Assembly: GCA_017990865.1 (NCBI GenBank)
Contig: JAGNNB010000062.1
Location: forward strand, 1 to 10,934
Direction of reading: 5' to 3'
Source of the DNA: Lysobacteraceae bacterium
GTDB taxonomy: Bacteria > Pseudomonadota > Gammaproteobacteria > Xanthomonadales > Xanthomonadaceae
Length of the DNA stretch: 10,934 nucleotides
Shown here piece by piece: positions 1 through 10,100 of the stretch. Position 1 is the first letter of the stretch. Every line of letters starts with the position of its first letter. The position numbers were made by a program, and so were the translations under genes. A model generated the notes under the pieces. It saw only the letters and a list, made by a program, of their open reading frames with translations, did no database searches and was not told where the DNA came from.

Positions 1-133
1 GATCGACCGGCCCGAAGCCTTGACGGCCGACCATGTAGCCGGCCTCGACTTCCTTCAAATACATCGAATACTGGAACGCGAGCCTTTCCTTGAAGGGTTT
101 GCGATCGAGTTCGATCATCGCTCTGGAATCCAT
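1..133 (-). CDS. N-terminal fragment of an unrecognised protein (gene runs off the left edge)
   Basis: An ATG at 131-133 on the minus strand opens a frame that stays open for 44 codons to the window edge. It begins MDSRAMIELDRKPFKERL and includes EAGYMVGRQGFGP near the edge. It is too short for the usual ORF length cut-off. Support comes from its position 43 bp after the stop of the SDR gene on the same strand, a purine-rich GAGAG 7 bases before the ATG, and codon use like that of its neighbours. No signal peptide or membrane segment is seen; the start is charged and looks cytosolic. I do not recognise the family. By context it is probably another tailoring or accessory enzyme of the polyketide pathway, but that is inference only. 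An alternative start at the internal Met6 is possible. Confidence 0.6.
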   Translation of the reverse strand, partial: MDSRAMIELDRKPFKERLAFQYSMYLKEVEAGYMVGRQGFGPVD

Positions 134-140
134 ACGCTTT

Positions 141-145
141 CTCTC
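141..145 (-). promoter_or_regulatory. Candidate ribosome binding site for the left-edge gene
   Basis: The minus strand reads GAGAG followed by 7 bases (AAAGCGT) and then ATG. Spacing is good and the match to the Shine-Dalgarno core is moderate. It supports the ATG at 131-133 as the start. No promoter or hairpin terminator is seen in the 43-bp gap (134-176), so this gene is probably co-transcribed with the SDR gene. Confidence 0.45.
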
Positions 146-176
146 GTGTTTTTTATCGTGGTCGGTGTAAGAACGT

Positions 177-1163
177 TCAGCCGAAAAAGCCGTTCGTGCG
201 GTACCAGTCGGCGCAATCGCGCACCATCCGGTCGATCGGCGCGGAGCGATAGTCGAGTTCCCGCTCCGCTTTGCCCGAGTCGTAGTAAAAACACTTGCCG
301 AGCACGCGCAATCGATACGATTCCACCATCGGCTTACCCGGCATCCGCGGCGGATCCATCTCCTGCAGTCGCGTTTCGCGATATAGGCGGGTGTAGTCGC
401 TCTTCGGAATCGTCAACGTCTTGCCGAGGGTCTCTCCGACGATGCGGAAGAACTCCGAGAAGCGCACATCGTGGCCCGCGATCAGGTAACGCTCGCCCGA
501 ACGGCCGCGCGTCAACGCGCTGACGTGCGCGCGACCGACATCGGCGGCATGACAGAAACTGGCGCCGCCGGGCGGATCGAAGGGAATCTGATCGAACTGC
601 GCGGCGAGCACGATTCGCCCCCACTGCATGTTGTAGTCGTAAGCGCCGAGCACTTCGGCAGGATTCAGCACGATCGTTTCGAGTCCGCGCGCGCCCGCCT
701 CGGCGACGATCTTCTCCGCCTGGGTCTTGGTGACACCGTAAGGGCTGCGCGCGCGAAAGCCGGTGAGCGGCACGTTTTCGTCGGCGCGCCGGGTCGGATC
801 GTTGTAGGCGCCGATGGTCGAGGTGGTGCTGGTGAACACCAGACGGCGCGCGCCGACGGAGAGCGCTGCGTCCACGACGTTGCGCGTGCCGGTCACGTTC
901 ACCGCTTCGAGCTGCGGCAGATCGCGCCAGTCGCAACTGGTGTTGCCCGCGGTATGGATCACCGCTTCAGCGCCGCGCATCGCCGCCGCCAACGCCTGCG
1001 GATCGTCCAGACCGCCGCGGACGATCTCGACGCCTAGCGGTTCGAGGTAGGCGACGTTGGAGCCGGGCCGAACGATGGCCACGACATCGTGGCCGGCCGC
1101 GACCAGCGCGGAAACCACATTGAGCCCGACGAATCCGTTCCCGCCGGTGACGAAGACTTTCAT
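177..1163 (-). CDS. Extended SDR, NAD(P)-dependent epimerase/dehydratase or dihydroflavonol-reductase-like
   Basis: This 328-residue cytosolic oxidoreductase starts MKVFVTGGNGFVG, an extended-SDR dinucleotide-binding motif (GxxGxxG, residues 7-13) at the usual N-terminal place. The catalytic YxxxK is Y142-GVT-K146, with a Ser/Thr cluster at 111-116 (TSTTST) that can supply the catalytic Ser/Thr. The C-terminal part has CHAADVGRAHVSAL (204-217) and ADWYRTNGF (318-326), which resemble dihydroflavonol-4-reductase and hopanoid-associated sugar epimerase-like proteins. Length is normal for the family and nothing appears truncated. The family reduces ketones to alcohols or epimerises or dehydrates nucleotide sugars; the substrate cannot be read from sequence. 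Lying 24 bp after the PKS stop, it is probably a tailoring ketoreductase acting on the polyketide or a building block. The ATG at 1161-1163 is chosen because the GxxGxxG motif begins six residues after it. Confidence 0.9.
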   Translation of the reverse strand: MKVFVTGGNGFVGLNVVSALVAAGHDVVAIVRPGSNVAYLEPLGVEIVRGGLDDPQALAAAMRGAEAVIHTAGNTSCDWRDLPQLEAVNVTGTRNVVDAALSVGARRLVFTSTTSTIGAYNDPTRRADENVPLTGFRARSPYGVTKTQAEKIVAEAGARGLETIVLNPAEVLGAYDYNMQWGRIVLAAQFDQIPFDPPGGASFCHAADVGRAHVSALTRGRSGERYLIAGHDVRFSEFFRIVGETLGKTLTIPKSDYTRLYRETRLQEMDPPRMPGKPMVESYRLRVLGKCFYYDSGKAERELDYRSAPIDRMVRDCADWYRTNGFFG

Positions 1164-1174
1164 TCCTAGTGAGT

Positions 1175-1178
1175 TCCT
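1175..1178 (-). promoter_or_regulatory. Candidate ribosome binding site of the SDR gene
   Basis: The 24-bp gap between the PKS stop (1188-1190) and the SDR ATG contains AGGA 11 bases before the start, and a second AGGA directly touching the ATG. The first is the more plausible Shine-Dalgarno although its spacing is long. There is no room for a terminator and no obvious promoter, so translation of the SDR probably depends on the PKS transcript. Confidence 0.4.
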
Positions 1179-1187
1179 ATGCTTGGA

Positions 1188-4100
1188 TCATTCCGTGGTC
1201 GCTTCCATCGTTTTCCAGAACCGCTCCCTGCTTTCGGCGCGCGTCCGCATGCCGAGCGCCGAGGGCATCTTGTCGGGGTTCGACACGATGCCTTCCAGCA
1301 ATACGATGAACTGTTCGAGCAACATGCCCGCTTTGTCGTAGTCCGGAGACTCCGCCCGATAGATCAACGTCAGTTCGAGCGAATCCTGGCCGGCCATCGT
1401 CGCCAATTCCACCAACGGACGGATCGATGTCGGATGCGTCGCGGTCGGAGGCACCAGACCCGCATGCGCAGTGCCGTTGTCGGCGCCGGCCGCGAACTGG
1501 GCGGAATCGAACGCGACCACGCTGTCGAACAGCGGCTCGTGGCCGGCCCATTCGCGGATGCGCTCGATCGGCGCCAACGCGTCGCGATGCTGGCGAAGCA
1601 GATCGGCTTGCAGTTCCTGCAGCCATTGCAGCATTTTCTGACGGCCGACGGTCCGCACGCGCACGGGCAGCAGCGCTTGCGCGGTTTCCCCGCTGACCGC
1701 CGCGCCCAAGAAACCGAACTGCGAACAGCGCGATTTCGTGTAGCGATTCATCAGCACCGCCCAGGCCGCGGTGACCAACGTCTCGATCGCGATGCCGTGA
1801 CGACGGCTGAAGCCCTGGACGGTACGAAGCAGTTCGGTATCCACCAATTCGGAGACGAAATGCAACGGACGTTCGTCCGGACCGGGCGTCGTCTCGATGT
1901 TGGAATCGAGCGGCAGCGTTTTCGCGAATTCGCTCGCGGTGTCGGCCGCAGCGCCGAGACGCTCCACCCAGAAGTCGCGCAAGGCATCGCCGTCGATTGC
2001 CGTCGTCGCGGTCGCATCGCTCACCGACTCCAGACGGTACCAGCCGCCCTCGGTCGTATCGATCATGGTCGTATCGATTGCGGTCATGCCGGTCGCGGTG
2101 CTATCGATCGCATCGGCGACGTTGGACGACGGTACCGACGCGACATCCGCGAGCGTCGCGGTCGCCTCGATATTTCCCGCCAGTCGGCGCAGATCGCAAT
2201 GCACCGACTCGAACGGCGCCGAGGGAAACGATGCGCGTCGACGCGGGCGATCGCGGTGCAACGCGGCCCAATCGACCTGCGCGCCCCGGACCCACAGCTC
2301 CGCGAGTTTGTCGAGCTGACGCACATCGATCAGCGAAGCGACGAAGCTGGTGCCGGTGTCTCCGCCCAACAGGCGCAGTGTGTCTTGGGCCAACGACGAT
2401 TCGATATCGCCCGCGAACGCATCGGCGCGCTGCCGTTCGGGATCGCTACGCCACGCATCCAGCGCAGCGAGCGCTTCGTCGGCGTCGCGCGCGACCACCG
2501 CGAGGCGATGACGCCAGGCGACACGTCCGATTTGAGTAACGTAGGCGAAGTCGGAGAAGGTCGCGGCCGCGAGACCGTCATCGCGACGATCGCGCAGGAA
2601 ATCCATGACTGTCGACGCATAGCGACGCAGGCCGTCGGCGCTGCGGGCCGATAGCGCGAAGACCACCTGTTCCCGCGACTGCGGCGCGAGGCCCGCTGCG
2701 GCCGGATCGGGCGCTTGCGATTCCACCACGACGAACGCGTTCGAGCCGCCCATTCCGAACGAGTTGATGGCGGCGATACGCGTACCGCGAGCGTTCGCCG
2801 GCCACGCGACGGCGGTCTGCGGGAAATAGAACGGCGAGCGCGCGGTATCGAAGCTCGAATTGACGTGCCGCAGTTTGGCGCAGGGCGCGATTTCGCCGTG
2901 GCGCATGCTGAGCAGTACTTTGATCAGCGATCCCAAGCCGGACGCCGCCTCCATATGCCCGATGTTGGCCTTGCTGCCGATGGCGCACAGCCCGGTCGCA
3001 TCGGTGGAACGACGGATCGCGTTCGCGAGCGCGGCGAGTTCGATCGGATCGCCGAGTTCCGTGCCGGTACCGTGACTCTCGATGTAGCCGAGATCATCGA
3101 CCGCGATGCCGGCGTCGGCGATGGCCTCGGCGGCGGTATCGGCCATCACCCGAATATTCGGCATGAACTGGCCCGCGCCGGTTCCCGAATGCGAAATGCG
3201 CGACGCGCGGATCACGCCATAGATGCGATCTCCGTCGGCTTGCGCGTGGCTGAGCCGCTTGAGTACGACCACGCCTGCGCCTTCGCTCGGCACCAAACCG
3301 TTCGCGCCTTCGTCGAAGGTGCGTTCCTGGCCGTCGGGCGACAGCACTTTCATATCGTGCAACAGGTGGTACTTGCTTTGATGCAGGCTCAGATTGATGC
3401 CGCCAACCAAGGCGGCGTCGCAATCGCCGGCGAGGATAGCGCGTCTGGCCAAATGCACCGCCGTCAGCGAAGCCGAGCACGCGGTCGACAGCGTGAGGCT
3501 GGGCCCGTGGAGGTTCATCAGGAACGAAATGCGGTTGGACAGTTCGCTGCTGACCGATCCGGGACCGAGATAGTCCTCGGTGCGCGCCTGCAATTCGGAC
3601 GCGATCCACGTGAAGTCTTCGTTCATCGCGCCGACGAAGACGCCGACGCGCAGACGCGCCAACGTCTCCGGCGTGTAGGCCGCATCCTCGACGGCGCGCC
3701 ATGCGTTGCGCAACAACACGCGCAGTTGCGGATCGGCTTTATCGGCCTCGGCCTGCGACATGCGGAACAACGAAGGATCGAAGCGATCGATCTCATCGAT
3801 GAAGCCGCCGGCATCGGCGATCGACTTGCCCGAGCGTGTGCGGCGACGGTTGAGAGCGGTCGCGAACCCGCGATCCTCCGGAACGCGGCGAATGCAGTCG
3901 CGACCTTCGCGCAGATTGGCCCAGAAACGCTCGAGATCCGGCGCCGACGGGAATTCCCCGGCGATGCCGACGATGGCGATGCCCTCCTCCGTCGCAGGCG
4001 CGGCGTCGCTGCGAGAAGGCGCCGAGCGTTTCGACGGCAACCCGGCCGCGCGCAAAGACTGGGCGGCGACAGCCGGCGAGACGGGGCCCGACAACAACTG

Positions 4101-7100
4101 TCCATGCGCGGCCGCGATCGACGTGGCGATAGGCGTCGCGACAGACGCAGCCGGCATCGTTTCGTTCTCGGCGCCGAGCAGCCGGCGGACCTGCGGCCCG
4201 TATTGCGCGATCAAATATTGCGCCATGCGGGCAGCGGAGTCGTACTCGAACAGCGCGGTCTTCGACAGCTCCTCGAAATCGGTCTTCAACGCGGCATGCA
4301 ATTCAAGCAGGAGCACCGAATCGAGGCCGCATTGTTCGAAAGTGGCGTTGGCGTCGATCGCCGTTGCTTTCGCTTTGGTGACGGCCGCCATCCGCTCTTT
4401 GACGTAGGCTTCGGCCCGCGCGGACAGACCGTCGTTGCGCGACGGCGCCGCCGCGCTGACGGCCGGTAGCGGCGCGGCGGAGAGCACCGTCGTCGTCGGA
4501 ACCGGCTGCGCCGGGGACGGGCGCGAGGCCTCTTCGACGGCGGCTTCCTGCAGACGCAGGGTTCGTGCGATGCGCTGCGGATCGCCGACCGACACCAGCA
4601 CGCGGGTTTCGCCGCAGCGCAGAATCTTGTCGAAAGCTTCGAGCCCTTCGGCTTCGTCGAGCGCCTGCATGCCGGAGAAACCGAACACGGAGGCATCGCC
4701 GCCGGTGATTTCCATGCCGCCCGTCGCCCACAGCGGCCAGTTGATCGAAACGCTGCGACCGTTGCGGCGCCCCTGCGCGCGTTGCGCTTCGCGCCAGCGC
4801 GCATAGGTGTCCATGAACCGGTTGCCGACCGCATACGCGCCGCTGCCCAAATCGCCGAGCAGCGCCGACACCGACGAGAAACAGACGAAGATATCCAGCG
4901 GCTGCGCGGCCGTGGCGCGATCCAAATGGATCAGGCCATCGGTTTTCGGCATCAGCATGTCGTCGAAATCGCGATCGTCGAGATCGAGAATCGGGCGATC
5001 GCCGGCGACGCCAGCGCAGTGGATGACGCCATGCAGCGGGCCGAAGTCGTGCTCGATCGCCGCGATCAACGTCGTGACCGCATCCGCGTCCGAGGTGTCG
5101 GCGCAGAGGTACTCGACGCGAGCGCCGAGTGCCCGCAGCGCTTCGATTTCGACTTGGACACGTTCCGACGGCGCTCGGCTGCGCCCGGAGAGAATCAATC
5201 CGCCATGGGTGCGTTCGGCGAGATAACGCGCGATCACCAAGCCGAGCTTGCCGCCGCCGCCCGTGATCAGATAGTTGCCGCCTTCGCGCAGCGCGAGCGC
5301 GCCGAGCGCATCGCCAGACGCGGCGAACGCATCGTCGAGCGCATGCAAGGTGCGGCGAAGACGACGGCCGTCGCGATAGGCGATCTCGTTGGCGCCGAAA
5401 CCCGACGCCAATCCGAGTTCGTCGAGGATCGCGCGCGCCCGCGCCACCGCGTCGTCGCGATCGTCGCGCAGCGTCGACAGCTCGAAACGATGGTTGACGG
5501 TGAGCAGCGAGCGGGCATAGCCGGCGATGGCATCGTGCTGCGGCTGCGCGGTTCCACCGTCGCGGAACACGTACAGAAAACGCTTCGCGGCGCCCGGCTC
5601 GGAACGCTCGGCGGCGACGAACAAGCGACGAACCGCCTGAATACCGCGATGCAGCGCCTGGGCGGTAATCGCATCCAGTTCGTTGGGATCGACGACATCG
5701 TCGCAATAGACGATCCGATCCGGCGTCAGCCCGCGTTCGCGCAGCGAGGCGAACAAGGCGGTCGCACTGTCGGCGGCGGATGGATCGAAACGGTCGACGG
5801 TCGCGCCGTCATCGGTGTCCGGGCCTGCGAGTAGCACCGGCACGAGACGATCGTGCGCGGACAAACAACTCGCCATCGCATCCGCCAAGGCCCGCGAGGT
5901 CGTCGCCAGCAGCACGGTCCGCGAGGCCGTTTCGGTCGTGGCCCGGGCCGGAAGCGGCGTCGCCGCCCATTCGTAGCCGAAATAACGCATCGCGCGCGTC
6001 GGCGCCTGCGGCGGTTTCGTCAGCGGCCGGCCGGCGAATCCATTGAGTTTCGCCAACACCAGACCGTCGCTGTCGACCACGATCAAGTCGTATTTGTAGA
6101 CCGCGGCTTCCGCGCCCGACACCGCAACGCCCGGGCCGCTATCGGACAGCGCATCGCGGCTGCGAGTGACGTACACGAAGCATTCGGCGGGCAAGGGGTG
6201 ACGGTATTCCAGTGCATCCAGCGCGAACGGCACGATCGGCACCGTCGGGCGTCCGCCCTCGCCTACGCCTACCGCAAGTCCGGAACGCAGCACCGCGTCC
6301 AACAATGCGGGGTGCATGCCGTAATCGCCGAGACCGGCGAGCAGGTGTTCGGGGAGGCGCAGATGGCACAGCGCGCCCTCCGCAAGACGGTAGCGCGCGT
6401 GCGTGATGCGGAACGAGGGGCCGAACTGGAAGCCCATGCGCTCGAACCCGGCATAGATCTCGTCCAGCCCCGGTTCGATCAAATGGCCGCGTGCGCGAAC
6501 AGCCGCGATATCGAGGCGTTCGTCTTCGCAGGGCGCATCGGCGTCGCGGAAATGCAGTTCGCCTTCGACGCAGACACCGCTGTCGGAGTCGCGCGCGATC
6601 TCGAATCGCAAGGCGCGTTCGTCGCTGTGCATGCGCACGCTAAGACTGTCGGGAGTCGCGGCGATTTCGAACGGCTGCGTCCACATCAAATTGCGGATGC
6701 CGTCGACGCGGAGGCCTTCGCCCTCGACCGCGAGTTCGCCCGCGGCTCGCGCCATTTCCAGATAGGCGGCGCCCGGCAGAATCTTGCGTGCGCGGGTTTC
6801 CGTTCCAGACTGGGTGCGCACGATATGGTCGCGCAGATAGAACTCGTGACCGTCGAAACGCTTGCGGTAAGCCTGCACCGACAGCGTGGAGACGTTGCGA
6901 TCGATCAACGGATGCAGCGCCTCGACCGTGTCGTCTTGCGATTTCTCCTCGACCCAATAGCGTTCCGCGAGGAACGGCATGGTCGGGAACGGCATGCGCC
7001 GCGGACGGCTCGGATACGCCGACGACGGATACAGCGCATCGGCGAAACGCGCCCAATCGATATCCAACATCGACGCCCAGGCGCGCGCCAATTGCGGCAG

Positions 7101-10100
7101 GCGTCCGGTATCGATGAGTTTGCGGATCAACGCGTCTTTTTCGGTTTCGTCGACGATCGCTTCGAGTTTCTCGTTCTTCTCGCGCGGCGATCCGCGCACG
7201 ACGCGTTCGTCGCTGCCATCCTCGCGATACTTGCGCAGCGCGGACAGCAGTTCTTCGATGCCGGTCGCGATGACGGCGAGGCGTTCGCTCATGGTCTCGC
7301 GACCGATCTGCGAGGAAAACGCGAGATCGGCGAGATCGAGGCCCACATCCGGATCGCCGTCGCGTTCCAGGAACGCGATCACCCGGTCGACGTAATGCGC
7401 CAATCGCTGTTCGCTATCGGCCGACAGCACGAACAGCGCCGGACGTGCGCCACCGCGGGCCGGCAGCGGACGAGCGTAATCCTCGATCAGGCAGTGCGCG
7501 TTGGAACCACCGGCACCGAACGAACTCAGACCGGCGCGACGTGGGCGCTTCCCGGCTTGCGCGGGCCACGGTTCTTCGCGCTGCACGACGCGGAATGGGC
7601 CACGTACGAAGTCGATGTTCGGATTGAGCGTGGCCGAATGCAGCGAAGGCGCGATCGCGCTGTAGCGGAACTGCATCAGGATCTTGGTCAGGCCGGCGAT
7701 GGCCGCGGCCGATTCGAGATGGCCGAAATTCGATTTGATCGAACCGATGCGGCAGCTTTGCGCTTCGATCCGCGTGTCCGGGCCGGCGACATCGGTCGCG
7801 GCATGCGTGAAGGCGCGGGTCAGACCCGCGATTTCGATCGGATCGCCCAGCGACGTACCGGTGCCATGCGCTTCGATGTAGTCGATCGTGCGCGGATCCC
7901 AGCCGGAACGCTTCAGCGCTTTGCCGATCACCGCCGTTTGCGCGGGCTGATTCGGAACCGTGTAGCCGTTGGTCTTGCCGCCGTGGTTGAGCGCGGTGGC
8001 TTTGATCACGCCGTAGATGTGATCGCCATCGGCCACCGCCTGACTCAAGCGCTTGAGCATCACCGCGCCCACGCCCTCGCCCGGCACATAACCGTCGCCG
8101 CCTTCGCCGAAGGCGCGGCAGCGGCCGTCGCTGGACAGGAACTGGCTGCTGCACAATTGCAGATACTTGTTGCGATGCGTGATCAAATTCACGCCGCCGG
8201 CGATAGCTTCCTCGCAGTCGCCGTCGTGGATCGCGCGGATCGCGAGATGGATCGCGGTCAACGACGACGAGCACATCGTGTCGACGGCCATGCTCGGGCC
8301 GGCGAAATTCATGAAATACGAGACGCGATTCGCGATCGACGCGAAGGTCGTGCTCGGGCGCCCCGACAGCATCTGCCGGTCGCTGACTTCGAATTGACTG
8401 TAATACGGCCAGGCGACGCCGACGAAGACGCCGACACTGCGCCCCTTCAACGCTTGCCGGGTGTAGCAGGCGTCTTCGACGCATTCCCAGGCGGTTTGCA
8501 GGAACAGGCGTTCCTGGGGGTCCATGATCTCCGCTTCGCGCGCGGAGATATTGAAGAACCTCGCGTCGAATCGATCGATCCCGTCGAGAAACCCGCCCCA
8601 TTTCGCGTAAGCGGTGCCTTTATGGCTGCGATCGGGATCGAAAATGCGCGCATGATCCCAACGCGACAGCGGAATTTCGCTGATGCCATCGCGACCGACG
8701 GCGAGATTGCGCCAGAAGCCGTGAAGATCCTCGGCGCCGGGGTAATGCCCGCTGAGACCGACGATCGCGATATCGTCCTCGACCGCGCGTTCGAGTCCGA
8801 AGCGGCGCGAACCGCGTGCGCGTGCGAGCGACGACGATGGTCCGGTCGGGGCGAGCGACGATCGGGAAACGGCCGATATCGGCGCGACGAAGGCGTCCGC
8901 GCGCCCCGCTTTCCAACGCAAGGTCGCGGCCCATTCGGCGAGCGTGGCATGGCGATACGGCGCGTATGCGTCGATCATCTCGAAATCGACCGTCAACGCA
9001 TGCAGCAAGCGCGTCATCGCGATCGGATCGATCGGCCAATCCGCGATCGGCGTCTCGACCGTGCAGACCGTCGCTTCGTCGCCGATCGCCTCCACCATCC
9101 GCGAGAACAAGCACGCAAGTGCTTTATCGCCGTCGGCGATGGCCGGGGCGGCAGCAATGGGGGCCGCATCGGCCGTTTGCGATATCGCAGCCGCCGTCGT
9201 CTGCGGCATCGGTGCGGCGATCGCGCTACCGAGTTCGGTCGCCATCTTCCGCGCCGTGTCGGGGAACGTCTCGGCCAAATGTTCCGCCAGCGCGGCGATT
9301 TCCTGATACTCGAAGAACAACGTTTTGGATACCGCACCGAAGGCTTGTTCGATGCGACCGGTGAGTTTGACGATCATCACCGAGTCGATGCCGTAGTTCT
9401 CCATCGGCGCCAGCGGATCGATGTCCGCGGGTGATAATCCAGTGGTTTCGGCGACGATGGTTTTTAGGAAATCGACGACTGCGGCCAAGGGCGTATCGCC
9501 GGATGCCGCAACCTGCGCAGACGAGATCTGCGTCGTCGCATCCGTTGTCGCGAAAGCCGGCGCATGAGAAACGCTGGGTGCGGGCAGCGAGGCCGATCCC
9601 GCGGCTTGCGTCGTCGAGAATTCTGCCGCCATGGCGCGCAACGCGTCGCCGTGCTGCTCGGCGAGGAACTCGGCGATGCCGGCGATTTCTTGATGTTCGA
9701 AGAACAAGGTCTTCGGCACATCGCCGAAACGGCTTTCCAGACCGCGATTCAAGGTCGCGATCATGATCGAATCGATGCCGTAGTTTTCCAGCGGCGCGTT
9801 CGGGTCGATTTGGTCGGGTGCGAGTTTCGTGGCGTCCGACAGCAGGCGCTGGAGGAGCGCCGTGGCGATCTCTGAAGGCGCTAATTCGGAAGGCACGATC
9901 TCGGAAGGTGCGGACACTGCGATATTCGCGGCGCTCAGGGCCACCGATGCCGACGGCGGCGCCACTGCTTTGAGCGGAGCCGCAGCCATCGGGGACGCTG
10001 CCGCCGCGCGATGGGCCATCAGCGCCAGTTGCGGCGCGGCCTGACTGACCAAATGCCGGATGCGCATGCGCACGCGTCCATCGACATCGCAGAGATCGAG

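Noticed and set aside
134..176. The T-run at 150-155 as a terminator after the SDR gene
   Set aside because: It is on the plus strand (an A-run on the transcribed strand's RNA) and no GC-rich hairpin precedes it in the direction of transcription.
20..523. A plus-strand ORF near the left edge
   Set aside because: It overlaps the SDR C-terminus and the partial minus-strand gene, is Ser/Arg-rich, and has no recognisable motif or convincing ribosome binding site.
1144..1187. Possible terminator or promoter between the PKS and SDR genes
   Set aside because: The gap is only 24 bp, with no hairpin and T-run and no room for a promoter.
1179..4469. Two long plus-strand frames (491 and 584 codons) opposite KS2, ACP3 and the half C domain
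   Set aside because: They have the same Arg-rich shadow composition. The minus-strand frame carries clear KS and ACP motifs across the whole stretch.
5853..9434. A 1193-codon open frame on the plus strand opposite the PKS
   Set aside because: It is the antisense shadow of KS1, DH2 and neighbours. It is Arg/His/Ala-rich, shows no domain pattern, and is explained by GC-biased codons that keep stops out of the opposite frame.
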